Below are positions 18,112-26,238 of a stretch of DNA of 64,000 nt, piece after piece (within the stretch, counting starts at the first letter, position 1; every line of letters begins with the position of its first letter). Below the pieces are notes generated by a model. That model was not told where the DNA came from. It ran no database searches and worked only from the letters and a program-made list of their open reading frames with translations. Origin of the DNA: PALSA-505 sp036501145. GTDB lineage: Bacteria; Actinomycetota; Actinomycetes; Streptosporangiales; Streptosporangiaceae. The stretch is taken from NCBI GenBank assembly GCA_036501145.1, contig DASYAV010000230.1, positions 1 to 64,000 of the forward strand. Direction: 5' to 3'. Position numbers and translations under genes: made by a program.

Positions 18112-19005
18112 TCAGCTTCGCGTCGGCCAGGTGAACCGGGAGCGCGGGCGGACGAGAATGCGGTCGATCGCGGCGCTCACCCCGCCTTCGGCGGCGAGAT
18201 GACGGCGCACCACCATGATCAGCGCGGGGACGGCCCAGAAGTCGCCGCAGATCCACAGGATCGCGGCGCCGATCTGCTGGTCGGCCATGGGCGGCAGGGT
18301 GACCCCCGGGATGTGGTTGTACACCGGGTACCACGGGGTCTGGGTGAAGAAGCTCATCGACATCGCGAGCACCCACATGATCATGTTGGTCGCGACCAGC
18401 GCCACGGCCTGGGCGACCGCGGTCAGCCGCGGCCGCAGCGGCGGCGACGGGATGAACTGCAGCCAGAACAGCAGCCCGGCCAGGAAGAAGCTGCCGTGCA
18501 TGAGCCAGATGTGCACCACCTGGTTGTCTTCGGCCAGGTCGAACAGGGCCGGGATGTGCCAGCCGATCATGACCACGTTGAACGCGACGATGCCGGTCCA
18601 CGGCGCGAGCACGGCGCGCCCGGCGGCCCGTAGCGGGCGGGACCAGCCGCCCCGCAGCACCGACCCGGTGGCGGCCCGGCCGAACCGTCCCGGCAGCGCG
18701 TCCAGCAGCGGCTGCCACGGCGCGCCCGCCACGACCAGCGTCGGCGCGGCGAACATGAGCAGCAGGTGCTGGATCATGTGCATGAAGAAGTAGTCGTCGG
18801 ACCAGTAGTCGATCGGCGACTCCACCGCGAGGAGCAGCACGGCCAGCCCCGCGTAGAACCAGATCGAGCGCAGCCGCCGCTGCCGGGTCCGCTCCGGCCG
18901 GGACCGGCGGGCCAGCCGGTACAGGCCAATCTCGTGCCACCCGGCGAGCAGCAACGCCACGATCAGGAACGGGTCGAACGACCAGTGACCGAGGAGATAA
19001 CTCAT
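18112..19005 (-). CDS. Cytochrome c oxidase assembly protein, CtaG/caa3 type
   Basis: A 297-residue integral membrane protein with about seven helices. HMIQHLLLMFAAP and WHIPALFD are conserved His-rich segments of the CtaG family, and WLMHGSFFLAGLLFW, PPMADQQIGA and LWICGDFWA complete the pattern. CtaG is needed to load copper into cytochrome c oxidase. It is divergent from a second CtaG gene at 19151, with 145 bp between the starts. Both may be expressed together or under different copper conditions. Confidence 0.85.
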   Translation of the reverse strand: MSYLLGHWSFDPFLIVALLLAGWHEIGLYRLARRSRPERTRQRRLRSIWFYAGLAVLLLAVESPIDYWSDDYFFMHMIQHLLLMFAAPTLVVAGAPWQPLLDALPGRFGRAATGSVLRGGWSRPLRAAGRAVLAPWTGIVAFNVVMIGWHIPALFDLAEDNQVVHIWLMHGSFFLAGLLFWLQFIPSPPLRPRLTAVAQAVALVATNMIMWVLAMSMSFFTQTPWYPVYNHIPGVTLPPMADQQIGAAILWICGDFWAVPALIMVVRRHLAAEGGVSAAIDRILVRPRSRFTWPTRS

Positions 19006-19150
19006 CGCGGCTTCTCACGCAGGGCCCGGGCGGGCTGGATAGGCACGATCAGATTCTGACGGCCCGCGGCGCGCGGCGCCAGAGATCACTGCGGCCAGGC
19101 TACGCCGGGGGCCTGCAGCAGACCGCTGACCGTGGAGATATTCTCGCGGC

Positions 19151-20194
19151 GTGGGAGATCAGGCGCTGCCCCCGTTCGGCTGGCACGCGGTATTCACCCA
19201 GTGGCAGTTCAGCCCGGTGGTGACGGCCTTGGCCGCGGTGCTGGCCGCGGCGTACCTGTACGGCGCCTGGCGGGTGGCCCGGCGGCATCCGGCCCGGCCG
19301 TGGCCGCTGTGGCGGACCGGGATGTTCCTGGGCGGGCTGGCCGTGGTCGTGATGGCCACCGAGAGCGGCATCGGCGCCTACGACGACGTGCTGTTCTGGA
19401 ACCACATGATCCAGCATCTGATGCTGATCATGATCGCCCCGGCGATGCTGGTCGTCGGCCGCCCGGTGACCTTGCTGCTGCACGCCAGCCGCAACCCGCT
19501 GCACACCTGGGCCAAGCGGCTGGTCAGGTCCCGGGTGCTGACCGGGCTGACCTGGCCGCCGTTCGTGGTGGGGCTGTACATCGTGACGATCGTCGGCACC
19601 CACCTGACCGGGCTGCTGAGCCTGATGACGTCGAACCCGGCGCTGCACGACACCGAGCACGCGCTGTACGTCGTGGTGGGTTACCTGTTCTTCCTGCCGG
19701 TGCTGGGTGGCGAGCCGATCCGCTGGCGGATCTCCTACCCGGCGCGGCTGTTCATCCTGTTCCTCACCATGCCGGTGGACACCTTCACCGGCCTGGTGCT
19801 CGGCTACTCGAACTCCCCGGTGAACAGCGGCCAGCCGGCACCGTCCTGGGCGCCCAACCCGATCAGCGACCTGCACTCCGGCGGCGCGGTGATGTGGATC
19901 GGCGGCGACGGCATCATGTTCGTGATCATGATGCTGGTCTTCCTGGTGTGGAGCCGGGACGGCCGGATTTCGGCCAGCGGCGGCGGCTGGCTGGAGGCGG
20001 CCAGGCGGGCCAGCTTCACCGGCCTCACCGGGGCGGGCGGCCAGCCCGGGCCGGCGGTCACGGACACCGCCACGGCCGCACCGGGGACCGCACGGCGGGA
20101 CGACGGCACGATCGACGACGACGAGCACCTCGCCGCCTACAACGAGTACCTGGCCCGGATCAACGCGGCCGAGCCCCGGGACCGGGGCCGCTGA
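19151..20194 (+). CDS. Cytochrome c oxidase assembly protein, CtaG type (second copy)
   Basis: A 347-residue membrane protein starting at GTG. NHMIQHLMLIMIAPAML, DTEHALYVVVGYLFF and GGAVMWIGGDGIMF are the CtaG signatures. It is longer than its divergent neighbour because of a hydrophilic C-terminal tail of about 70 residues rich in Gly, Ala and acidic residues. The sequence differs clearly from the copy at 18112-19005, so this is an old paralogue and not a recent duplication. Confidence 0.85.
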   Translation: MGDQALPPFGWHAVFTQWQFSPVVTALAAVLAAAYLYGAWRVARRHPARPWPLWRTGMFLGGLAVVVMATESGIGAYDDVLFWNHMIQHLMLIMIAPAMLVVGRPVTLLLHASRNPLHTWAKRLVRSRVLTGLTWPPFVVGLYIVTIVGTHLTGLLSLMTSNPALHDTEHALYVVVGYLFFLPVLGGEPIRWRISYPARLFILFLTMPVDTFTGLVLGYSNSPVNSGQPAPSWAPNPISDLHSGGAVMWIGGDGIMFVIMMLVFLVWSRDGRISASGGGWLEAARRASFTGLTGAGGQPGPAVTDTATAAPGTARRDDGTIDDDEHLAAYNEYLARINAAEPRDRGR

Positions 20195-20199
20195 TACAG

Positions 20200-20892
20200 C
20201 TAGCTCGCGGTGCGGGCCGGCCGCTTGGGCAGGCCGCCCCAGTGCTTGGGCAGGCCGTAGACGGCCGCGGACATCGCGACCAGCACGAACAGCAGGAACG
20301 TGATGATGTGCACGCTGGTGCACCACAGGCAGATGGCGTCGACCTGCAGCAGTTCCACGTAGATCAGGTACAGGATGAAGCCGACGCCGACCACCGTCGA
20401 GGCCAGCCGGGCCAGGGCGATCTCCCGGCGGTGCGACCGCCAGGCCCACGGCGTCAGCACCGGCACCATGAAGACGAAGAAGGCCAGGCCCAGCACGGCC
20501 ACCGGGAACACCCCGAACACCATGGACTGCGCACTCGTCGTCACCGCACCGCAATTGACCAGGCCCTTGTCCGAGCAAGCGAGCGTGGTGTTGCCGGTGA
20601 AGTGCTCGATCGTCAGGTAGATCGATACGCCCAGGCCGAGCAGGGCCAGCACCAGCGAGGTGAGCTGCACCCAGAGCGGCGGGCCGATCCGCTCCGGCTC
20701 GGCGACGGTGGCCTGCTCGGCCAGTTCCCGTGCCTTGGCCCGGTCCCTGGCCCTCTTGTTCTGCGGGACTGACCGGTTCTGCGCCCCGGCCCGGGCCGCG
20801 GGTGCGGGGCTGGCGCCGCTGCCGCCGCGGTTCCTGCCTGGCCGCGCGGGCGGACCGGACCGGGTGGCGGTGCGCGGCTTGGAACTGGCCAT
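20200..20892 (-). CDS. Vitamin K epoxide reductase (VKOR) family protein
   Basis: A 230-residue protein. After a basic, disordered N-terminus of about 70 residues come four or five membrane helices, a cysteine pair (Cys96, Cys104 in ACSDKGLVNC) and the active-site CLWC motif (Cys188, Cys191). Bacterial VKOR oxidises a DsbA-like partner and passes electrons to quinone, replacing DsbB in actinomycetes. The start is the Met of MASSK, which overlaps the stop of the DsbA-like gene upstream by one base (TGATG), so the two are co-translated. Confidence 0.88.
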   Translation of the reverse strand: MASSKPRTATRSGPPARPGRNRGGSGASPAPAARAGAQNRSVPQNKRARDRAKARELAEQATVAEPERIGPPLWVQLTSLVLALLGLGVSIYLTIEHFTGNTTLACSDKGLVNCGAVTTSAQSMVFGVFPVAVLGLAFFVFMVPVLTPWAWRSHRREIALARLASTVVGVGFILYLIYVELLQVDAICLWCTSVHIITFLLFVLVAMSAAVYGLPKHWGGLPKRPARTAS

Positions 20893-21794
20893 CAGAGCTT
20901 CGTCTCCAGCGCCTTGACGGCGGGAATGCACGCGCTGGCCGGCTGGTTGTTGGTCAGCTTGCAGATCGCCGCGGTGATCCTGTTGGCGGTGCCGTCCGCT
21001 CCCTGGGCTATCTTGCTCGACGGGTCCTTCAGCGCGGCCGCCACCTGAGACCAGGTCTTCCCGGTCAGCACCCCGGGGTCATAGCTGGCCCCGCTGATCA
21101 TGTACTTGTTCCCGAAGTCGACGAACGGGATCGACCCCTTCTCCTGCTCGGTGACGTAGGGCGGCGCGTCGTACTTGTTGATGAGCGCGTTCTGCTCCGA
21201 CGTGAGCTGCTGCAGTGGGGTCTCCTGCACGGTCTCCGTCTCGGCCGGGGAGAACGTGACGTATTTGCTTGTGTACGTGGACTTGTAGAAGGTCAGCGTC
21301 GCGGTGCCCGGGTACGGCTCACCCGACTTGGTGGACGAGTGAATGCCGTGCAGGCCGGTGAACGTGCCGAACCGGCTCAGCGCGACCACCATGGCCCACC
21401 GCTCGGTCGCGCAGTAGGGGCAGTACTCGGCGCCGATGTAGGTCACCTCGGGCTTGCCACCGCTGGTGAGCGGGCTTCCGCCGGTGATCGGGATGATCGC
21501 CTTGGGGTTCGACGTCCCGGCGCCCACCGAGTTGAGGGTCGCCGCGGGGACGGTGCTGAAGTCGCTCACCACGCTGGCGCCGAGGGTCGTGCCCGACGCC
21601 GACGTGTGGTCCGTCGTGGTCTTCTGGTTGAGCTTGACCAGCACGAACGCAACCACGATCGCGATCACCACGACCACGGCGGCCGACGACAGGAACACCC
21701 GGCGGCGGATCTCGGCCCGCCTGGCCGCCGCGCGCTGCGCCGCGATCCTCTCCCGGGCGGATCCCGTTCTCTTGTTCCTGCTCGCCTTACCCAT
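20892..21794 (-). CDS. Membrane-anchored thioredoxin-fold protein (DUF929, DsbA-like)
   Basis: A 300-residue protein with a basic cytoplasmic N-terminus, one membrane segment (about residues 33-54) and an extracellular domain with the redox motif CPYC (Cys125, Cys128) in IGAEYCPYCATERW. DUF929 proteins are thioredoxin-like. With VKOR directly downstream this would form disulfide bonds in exported proteins. The neighbouring zinc operon starts 372 bp away on the other strand. Confidence 0.8.
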   Translation of the reverse strand: MGKASRNKRTGSARERIAAQRAAARRAEIRRRVFLSSAAVVVVIAIVVAFVLVKLNQKTTTDHTSASGTTLGASVVSDFSTVPAATLNSVGAGTSNPKAIIPITGGSPLTSGGKPEVTYIGAEYCPYCATERWAMVVALSRFGTFTGLHGIHSSTKSGEPYPGTATLTFYKSTYTSKYVTFSPAETETVQETPLQQLTSEQNALINKYDAPPYVTEQEKGSIPFVDFGNKYMISGASYDPGVLTGKTWSQVAAALKDPSSKIAQGADGTANRITAAICKLTNNQPASACIPAVKALETKL

Positions 21795-22052
21795 GGACTG
21801 CCTGCCCCGGCTTTCTGCGCTGATTCGGGATTGACCTGCGCCGCCTTACCCCTGCGGCCCGGCAGACGGCTGACGGACAGGGCGGGGCGGCCGGACAGAC
21901 CACCGTGTGGCCGTCCGCAGCCCATCGTAGAGCCAGACCAGCCCGGAAATACACCGTCCGGGCACCGGTCAGAGCGACTTCACAGGTTGCCCTGGGGAAG
22001 CGTTCAGGCACCAGCCGCGATCAGGCGGCAGGTTTGACGACCTTCGCCATAA

Positions 22053-22067
22053 TGGTTATCGTTTTCA
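22053..22067. promoter_or_regulatory. Candidate Zur operator upstream of the zinc operon
   Basis: The 15-bp sequence TGGTTATCGTTTTCA reads on the other strand as TGAAAACGATAACCA. It matches the actinobacterial Zur-type 7-1-7 box TGAAAATGATTTTCA at 11 of 15 positions. It lies about 100 bp before the znuA-like start in the 372-bp divergent gap, and its repressor would be the Fur-family protein encoded at the end of this operon. The rest of that gap (21795-22166) shows no further gene. Confidence 0.6.
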
Positions 22068-22166
22068 ACTAGAAGCACGACACCTTCCCGCGCCGCCCGC
22101 CGTTTCACCAGCACACCGGCCCGCGGACGGCATGACACGCGCGCAACCCCGACTAGAGGTCACTCC

Positions 22167-23108
22167 ATGTCGCTTCGCTCCACGGCCCGGGCGGCCCGCC
22201 CGAAGGTCCCAGCGGCGGTGCTGTGCGCCGCCGTGCTGATGCTCGCCGCGGCGTGCTCCTCGGCGTCCGCCAGTTCCAACGGCAAGATCACCGCGGTGGG
22301 CGCGGAGAACGAGTACGCCAACGTCATCGGGCAGATCGGCGGGAAGTACGTCCAGGTCAGCGCCATCGAGAGCAACCCGAACACCGATCCGCACAGCTTC
22401 GAGGCCAGCCCCAGCGTCGCCCAGGAGGTCAGCGCCGCCCAGCTGGTCGTGCAGAACGGCCTCGGCTACGACTCGTACATGAACAAGATCGAGGCGGCCG
22501 CGCCGAGCGGCAAGCGCACGGTGATCGACGTGCAGTCGCTGCTGCGGCTGCCGGACAGCACCCCCAACCCGCACCTGTGGTACAGCCCGTCCACGATGCC
22601 CGCCGTGGCCAGGGCGGTGGCCGCCGATCTGGGCAAGCTGCAACCCTCGCACGCCGCCTACTTCCAGGCCAACCTGCGCACCTTCGACCGTTCGCTGAAC
22701 GCCTGGACCGAGGCGCTGGCCAAGTTCAAGGCCGCCTACCCGGGCACCCCGGTCGCGGTCACCGAGCCGGTCGGCGACTACCTGCTGCAGGCCGCGGGCG
22801 CCCGGATCCTCACCCCGTTCCGGTTCCAGGCCGACGTGATGAACGGCGTCGACCCGGCCCCGCAGGACATCTCCGCGCAGAGCAACCTGTTCAAAGAGCA
22901 CAAGATCAAGGTGTTCCTGTACAACCAGCAGGTGACCGACTCGCTCACCGAGTCGTTCCTGGCCCAGGCCCACCAGTACGGCGTCCCGGTGGTGGGCGTC
23001 TACGAGACCATGCCCACGCCCGGCTACAGCTACCAGTCGTGGATGCTCGCGGAGGTCAACGCGCTGACCAAAGCGCTGGCCGGCAAAACCTCGACCGAGA
23101 AGCTGTGA
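22167..23108 (+). CDS. Zinc/manganese ABC transporter substrate-binding lipoprotein (ZnuA/TroA type)
   Basis: A 313-residue protein with a lipobox ending at Cys30 (LAAAC) and a TroA fold: NPHLWYSPSTMPAVARAV, EPVGDYLLQAAG and a central YNQQVTDSLTE segment. Ligand His residues occur in DPHSFEASP and NPHLWY. It binds the metal outside the membrane and delivers it to the permeases encoded downstream. It is the first gene of a five-gene operon with the ATPase (2-bp gap), two permeases and zur. Zinc is inferred from the Zur-like regulator. Confidence 0.88.
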   Translation: MSLRSTARAARPKVPAAVLCAAVLMLAAACSSASASSNGKITAVGAENEYANVIGQIGGKYVQVSAIESNPNTDPHSFEASPSVAQEVSAAQLVVQNGLGYDSYMNKIEAAAPSGKRTVIDVQSLLRLPDSTPNPHLWYSPSTMPAVARAVAADLGKLQPSHAAYFQANLRTFDRSLNAWTEALAKFKAAYPGTPVAVTEPVGDYLLQAAGARILTPFRFQADVMNGVDPAPQDISAQSNLFKEHKIKVFLYNQQVTDSLTESFLAQAHQYGVPVVGVYETMPTPGYSYQSWMLAEVNALTKALAGKTSTEKL

Positions 23109-23110
23109 CG

Positions 23111-23989
23111 ATGGCCAGCACGGTGCTCACCAACACAGTGCCCACTAACGACGTGGTGCTCACCGTCGACGGGGTCAGCGTCCGGCTGTCCGGCCGCCAG
23201 ATCCTGGACGACGTGCGGTTCAGTCTGCGGCGCGGCGAGTTCGCCGGGCTGATCGGCTCGAACGGTGCGGGCAAGACCACGCTGCTGCGGGTCATCCTCG
23301 GCCTGACCGCCCCCACGGCCGGCACGGTGCTGGTTGGCGGCAAGCCACGCACCCGGCGCGGCCGGGCGAAGGGTGGCGCCGTCGGCTACGTGCCACAGAA
23401 GATCCTGCTGGACGCGGACATGCCGCTGCGCGCCCGGGATCTGGTCGGGCTGGGCCTGGACGGGCACCGGCTCGGCATCCCGGTGCCGTCGCGGACCCGC
23501 CGCCAGCAGGTGGAGGAGATGCTGCGGGCGGTCGGCGCGGAGAAGTTCGCCGACGCCCGGGTGGGCAACCTGTCCGGCGGCGAGCAGCAGCGGGTGCTGA
23601 TCGCGCACGCCCTGATCAGCGGTCCGGGACTGCTGCTGCTGGACGAGCCGCTGGCCAACCTGGATATCCCCAGTGCGCAGGAGGTCGTCAGGCTGCTGAG
23701 CCGGATCGCCAGGGAGCAGCACGTCGCCGTGCTGATCTCCGCGCACGAGATGAACCCGCTGCTCCCGGTCATGGACCGGGTCGTCTACCTGGCGGCGGGC
23801 CGGGCGGCGAGCGGCACCGCCGACGAGGTGGTGCGCACCGAGGTGCTCAGCGAACTGTACGGGCACCACGTGGACGTGCTGCACGTGCATGGCCGGGTGC
23901 TGGTGGTGGCGGGCGAGGGGGACGCCCCGCACACCCCGCCGGCGGCGGACGAGGCCGGCGACCCGGCCCGGCCGGCCGGCGTCTGGTGA
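23111..23989 (+). CDS. Metal ABC transporter ATP-binding protein (ZnuC type)
   Basis: A 292-residue ABC ATPase. The Walker A motif is SNGAGKTT, the signature is LSGGEQQRVLIAHAL, and the Walker B motif is LLLLDEPLANLD, followed by HEMNPLLPVMDR (switch His). Length and sequence fit ZnuC/MntB-type ATPases. The start is the ATG two bases after the upstream stop; the frame is open further upstream but that is shadow of the substrate-binding gene. Its last codons overlap the following permease start as GTGA. Confidence 0.9.
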   Translation: MASTVLTNTVPTNDVVLTVDGVSVRLSGRQILDDVRFSLRRGEFAGLIGSNGAGKTTLLRVILGLTAPTAGTVLVGGKPRTRRGRAKGGAVGYVPQKILLDADMPLRARDLVGLGLDGHRLGIPVPSRTRRQQVEEMLRAVGAEKFADARVGNLSGGEQQRVLIAHALISGPGLLLLDEPLANLDIPSAQEVVRLLSRIAREQHVAVLISAHEMNPLLPVMDRVVYLAAGRAASGTADEVVRTEVLSELYGHHVDVLHVHGRVLVVAGEGDAPHTPPAADEAGDPARPAGVW

Positions 23990-24897
23990 CGGCGATGGGC
24001 GGCATCCTGCGGGCGATCGTCGAGCCCGGTTTCTTCGCCAGCACACCGGTGCAGGTGGCGGTGACGGCTGGCGGAGTGGTCGCGATCGTCTCGGCGGTGC
24101 TCGGCGTGTTCACGGTGATGCGCGGCCAGTCCTACGCCGGGCACGCGTTCTCCGACATCAGCGTGACCGGCGGCTCGGCGTCGTTCCTCATTGGGATCAG
24201 CCCGCTGTGGGGGTTCGCGGGCACCAGCGTGCTGGCGGCCGGCATCATGGACATGATCGGCATCCGGCGGCCGCGCGGGCGGGACCTGGCTACCGGCATC
24301 GTGCGCGGCGCCGGGCTCGGCCTGGCCGCGCTGTTCCTCTACTGGGACACCACGCACACCAGCGCGACCGGGGCGGCGATCACCGTGCTGTTCGGCTCGA
24401 TGTTCACCATCTCCACCTCTATCATCCCGGTGATCATAGGTTTCAGCGTGGTGGCGCTGGCCGTGGTGGCGGTGCTGTACCGGCCGCTGCTGCTGAGTAC
24501 GGTCAGCGCGGACCTGGCCTTCGCGCGCGGCATCCCGGTGCGGCTGGCCGGGGTGCTGTGCCTGGCCGCGGTCGCGGTGGCCGTGTCGCTGGCCGCGATG
24601 ACCATCGGCGCCATCCTCAGCACCGCACTGCTGGTCGGCCCGGCCGCCACCGCGCTGCGGCTGACCAGCAAGCCTGGCCTGGCCGTGGCCTGGTCGGCCG
24701 CCATCGGCCTGGCCGCGACCTGGCTCGGCATCCTGCTGGCCTACGACAGCTACTACTGGGGCACGGCGCACCGCGGCTGGCCGGTGAGCTTCTTCGTGGT
24801 CACCCTGATCTTCGGTTGCTACCTGGCCGCCCAGCTGGCCGGCGGCCGCCGCGGGCACGGCCACCAGGCCGCGGTCCACCCGGCCGCGGCGGGGTAG
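23986..24897 (+). CDS. Metal ABC transporter permease (ZnuB type), first copy
   Basis: A 303-residue membrane protein of the ABC-3 family with eight or nine helices; FTVMRGQSYAGHAFSDI and ILSTALLVGPAATALRL are the typical conserved segments. The GTG start overlaps the ATPase stop by four bases. A His/Gly tail (RRGHGHQAAVH) could bind metal. A second, shorter permease follows 12 bp later, so the transporter may be a heterodimer. Confidence 0.88.
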   Translation: MTAMGGILRAIVEPGFFASTPVQVAVTAGGVVAIVSAVLGVFTVMRGQSYAGHAFSDISVTGGSASFLIGISPLWGFAGTSVLAAGIMDMIGIRRPRGRDLATGIVRGAGLGLAALFLYWDTTHTSATGAAITVLFGSMFTISTSIIPVIIGFSVVALAVVAVLYRPLLLSTVSADLAFARGIPVRLAGVLCLAAVAVAVSLAAMTIGAILSTALLVGPAATALRLTSKPGLAVAWSAAIGLAATWLGILLAYDSYYWGTAHRGWPVSFFVVTLIFGCYLAAQLAGGRRGHGHQAAVHPAAAG

Positions 24898-24909
24898 GGC
24901 GGCACGGTC

Positions 24910-25752
24910 ATGTTCTCCAGCTTCATGGCGAACACCTGGACGGTGGCGACCATCGTGGCGGTGGTGGCCGGCGTGGTGGGCTTCTTCGTGGTGCTGCGCG
25001 GCAGCGCGTTCGTCGCCGACGCGCTGCCCACCGGCGCGTTCACCGGGGCGGCCGGCGCCAGCCTGATCGGTGTCAGCACCCTGCTCGGGCTCAGCGTGTT
25101 CGCGCTCATCGGCGCGGTCAGCATCGGCCTGCTCGGCCGCCGCGCCCGGCACGACGTGGCCACCGCGCTCACCCTGGTCATGCTGCTCGGGCTGGGCGCG
25201 CTGTTCCTCAGCTTCAGCACCGAGTACGCACCGGAGATCTACTCGCTGCTGTTCGGCGAGGTGCTGGGCATCAGTGCCAACGAGGTGGCACCGGTGGCCG
25301 CGCTCGGCGCGGTGTGCATCGTGGCCGTGCTGGCGCTGTTCCGCCCGCTGATGCTCTCCTCGGTGCTGCCGGAACTCGGCGAGGCGCGCGGCGTGCGCAG
25401 CGACCGGATCGAGATCTGCTTCCTGCTGGTCATCGCGCTCGCCACCAGCACGGCGCTGCCGGTCGTCGGCGCGCTGCTGATCTTCAGCCTGATGATCGGC
25501 CCGCCCGCCGCGGCCCGCTCGGTGACCGACAGCCCGTACCTGGCCATCGGGCTGTCGGTGATCATCGCGCTGGGCACGGTGTGGGCCGCCATCGCCGCCT
25601 CGTACACGACGAACTGGCCGGTGGGCTTCTTCGTCGGCGCGATCAGCGCCTTCTGCTACGCGGCGGGCCGCGGCTGGGCGGCCTGGCGGCGGACCCGCGC
25701 GGCCGGATGGGGCGTGCGGCGAGACGGCGAGGTGAGCGCCGTTGCCGGCTAA
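24910..25752 (+). CDS. Metal ABC transporter permease (ZnuB type), second copy
   Basis: A 280-residue ABC-3 permease with the pattern FVVLRGSAFVADALPTGAF and GALLIFSLMIGPPAAAR. It starts at ATG after an 12-bp gap and ends just before the zur gene. Having two permease genes in a row is common in actinobacterial zinc operons, where they would form a heterodimeric channel. The two copies are clearly diverged. Confidence 0.88.
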   Translation: MFSSFMANTWTVATIVAVVAGVVGFFVVLRGSAFVADALPTGAFTGAAGASLIGVSTLLGLSVFALIGAVSIGLLGRRARHDVATALTLVMLLGLGALFLSFSTEYAPEIYSLLFGEVLGISANEVAPVAALGAVCIVAVLALFRPLMLSSVLPELGEARGVRSDRIEICFLLVIALATSTALPVVGALLIFSLMIGPPAAARSVTDSPYLAIGLSVIIALGTVWAAIAASYTTNWPVGFFVGAISAFCYAAGRGWAAWRRTRAAGWGVRRDGEVSAVAG

Positions 25753-25762
25753 TCTGCGGTCT

Positions 25763-26194
25763 ATGGTCGCGTCGGTGCCCGCCAATCCCCTGCCGGGCGG
25801 CACCCGTATGCGCGGCACCCGCCAGGCCGAAGCGCTGTCGGCGGCGCTGGACAACCTGTCCGGGTTCTGCAGCGCCCAGGAGATCCACGCCCAGTTGCGC
25901 CGTGACGGCGAGCGGATAGGCCTCACCACGGTCTACCGCCACCTGCAGGTGCTCAGCGAGGACGGCCAGGTGGACACGATCCGCGACGCCGGCGGCGAGA
26001 CGCTGTACCGCCGCTGCCGGACCAGCGCGCACCACCACCACCTGACCTGCCGGTCCTGCGGCCGCAGCGTCGAGGTGGAGGGCCGGGCGATGGAACGCTG
26101 GGCCGAGCACGTGGCCGCCGAGGCCGGTTTCACCGAGGTCGACCACACGGTCGAACTGTTCGGCCTGTGCCCGGACTGCTCCGTCAGTCCGTAG
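25763..26194 (+). CDS. zur: Fur-family zinc-responsive repressor (Zur)
   Basis: A 143-residue protein. A winged helix (SAQEIHAQLRRDGERIGLTTVYRHLQVLSEDG) is followed by HHHHLTCRSCGRSVEV, which supplies His/Cys ligands, and a C-terminal second CxxC, CPDC, for the structural zinc. Length and motifs match Zur of actinobacteria. The chosen ATG gives MVASVPAN; a TTG seven codons upstream (25742) is an alternative start. It closes the transporter operon, so it would repress its own operon through the box at 22053-22067. Confidence 0.82.
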   Translation: MVASVPANPLPGGTRMRGTRQAEALSAALDNLSGFCSAQEIHAQLRRDGERIGLTTVYRHLQVLSEDGQVDTIRDAGGETLYRRCRTSAHHHHLTCRSCGRSVEVEGRAMERWAEHVAAEAGFTEVDHTVELFGLCPDCSVSP

Positions 26195-26238
26195 CCCTGC
26201 CGCCAGTTAGCCCACAGAGCGTAGGAAGATAGTGGGCC

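Noticed and set aside
23785..25929. A 714-codon minus-strand frame rich in His, Arg, Gln, Gly and Ala
   Set aside because: It is the shadow of the zinc permease genes, whose codon bias produces the Arg/Gly/His pattern.
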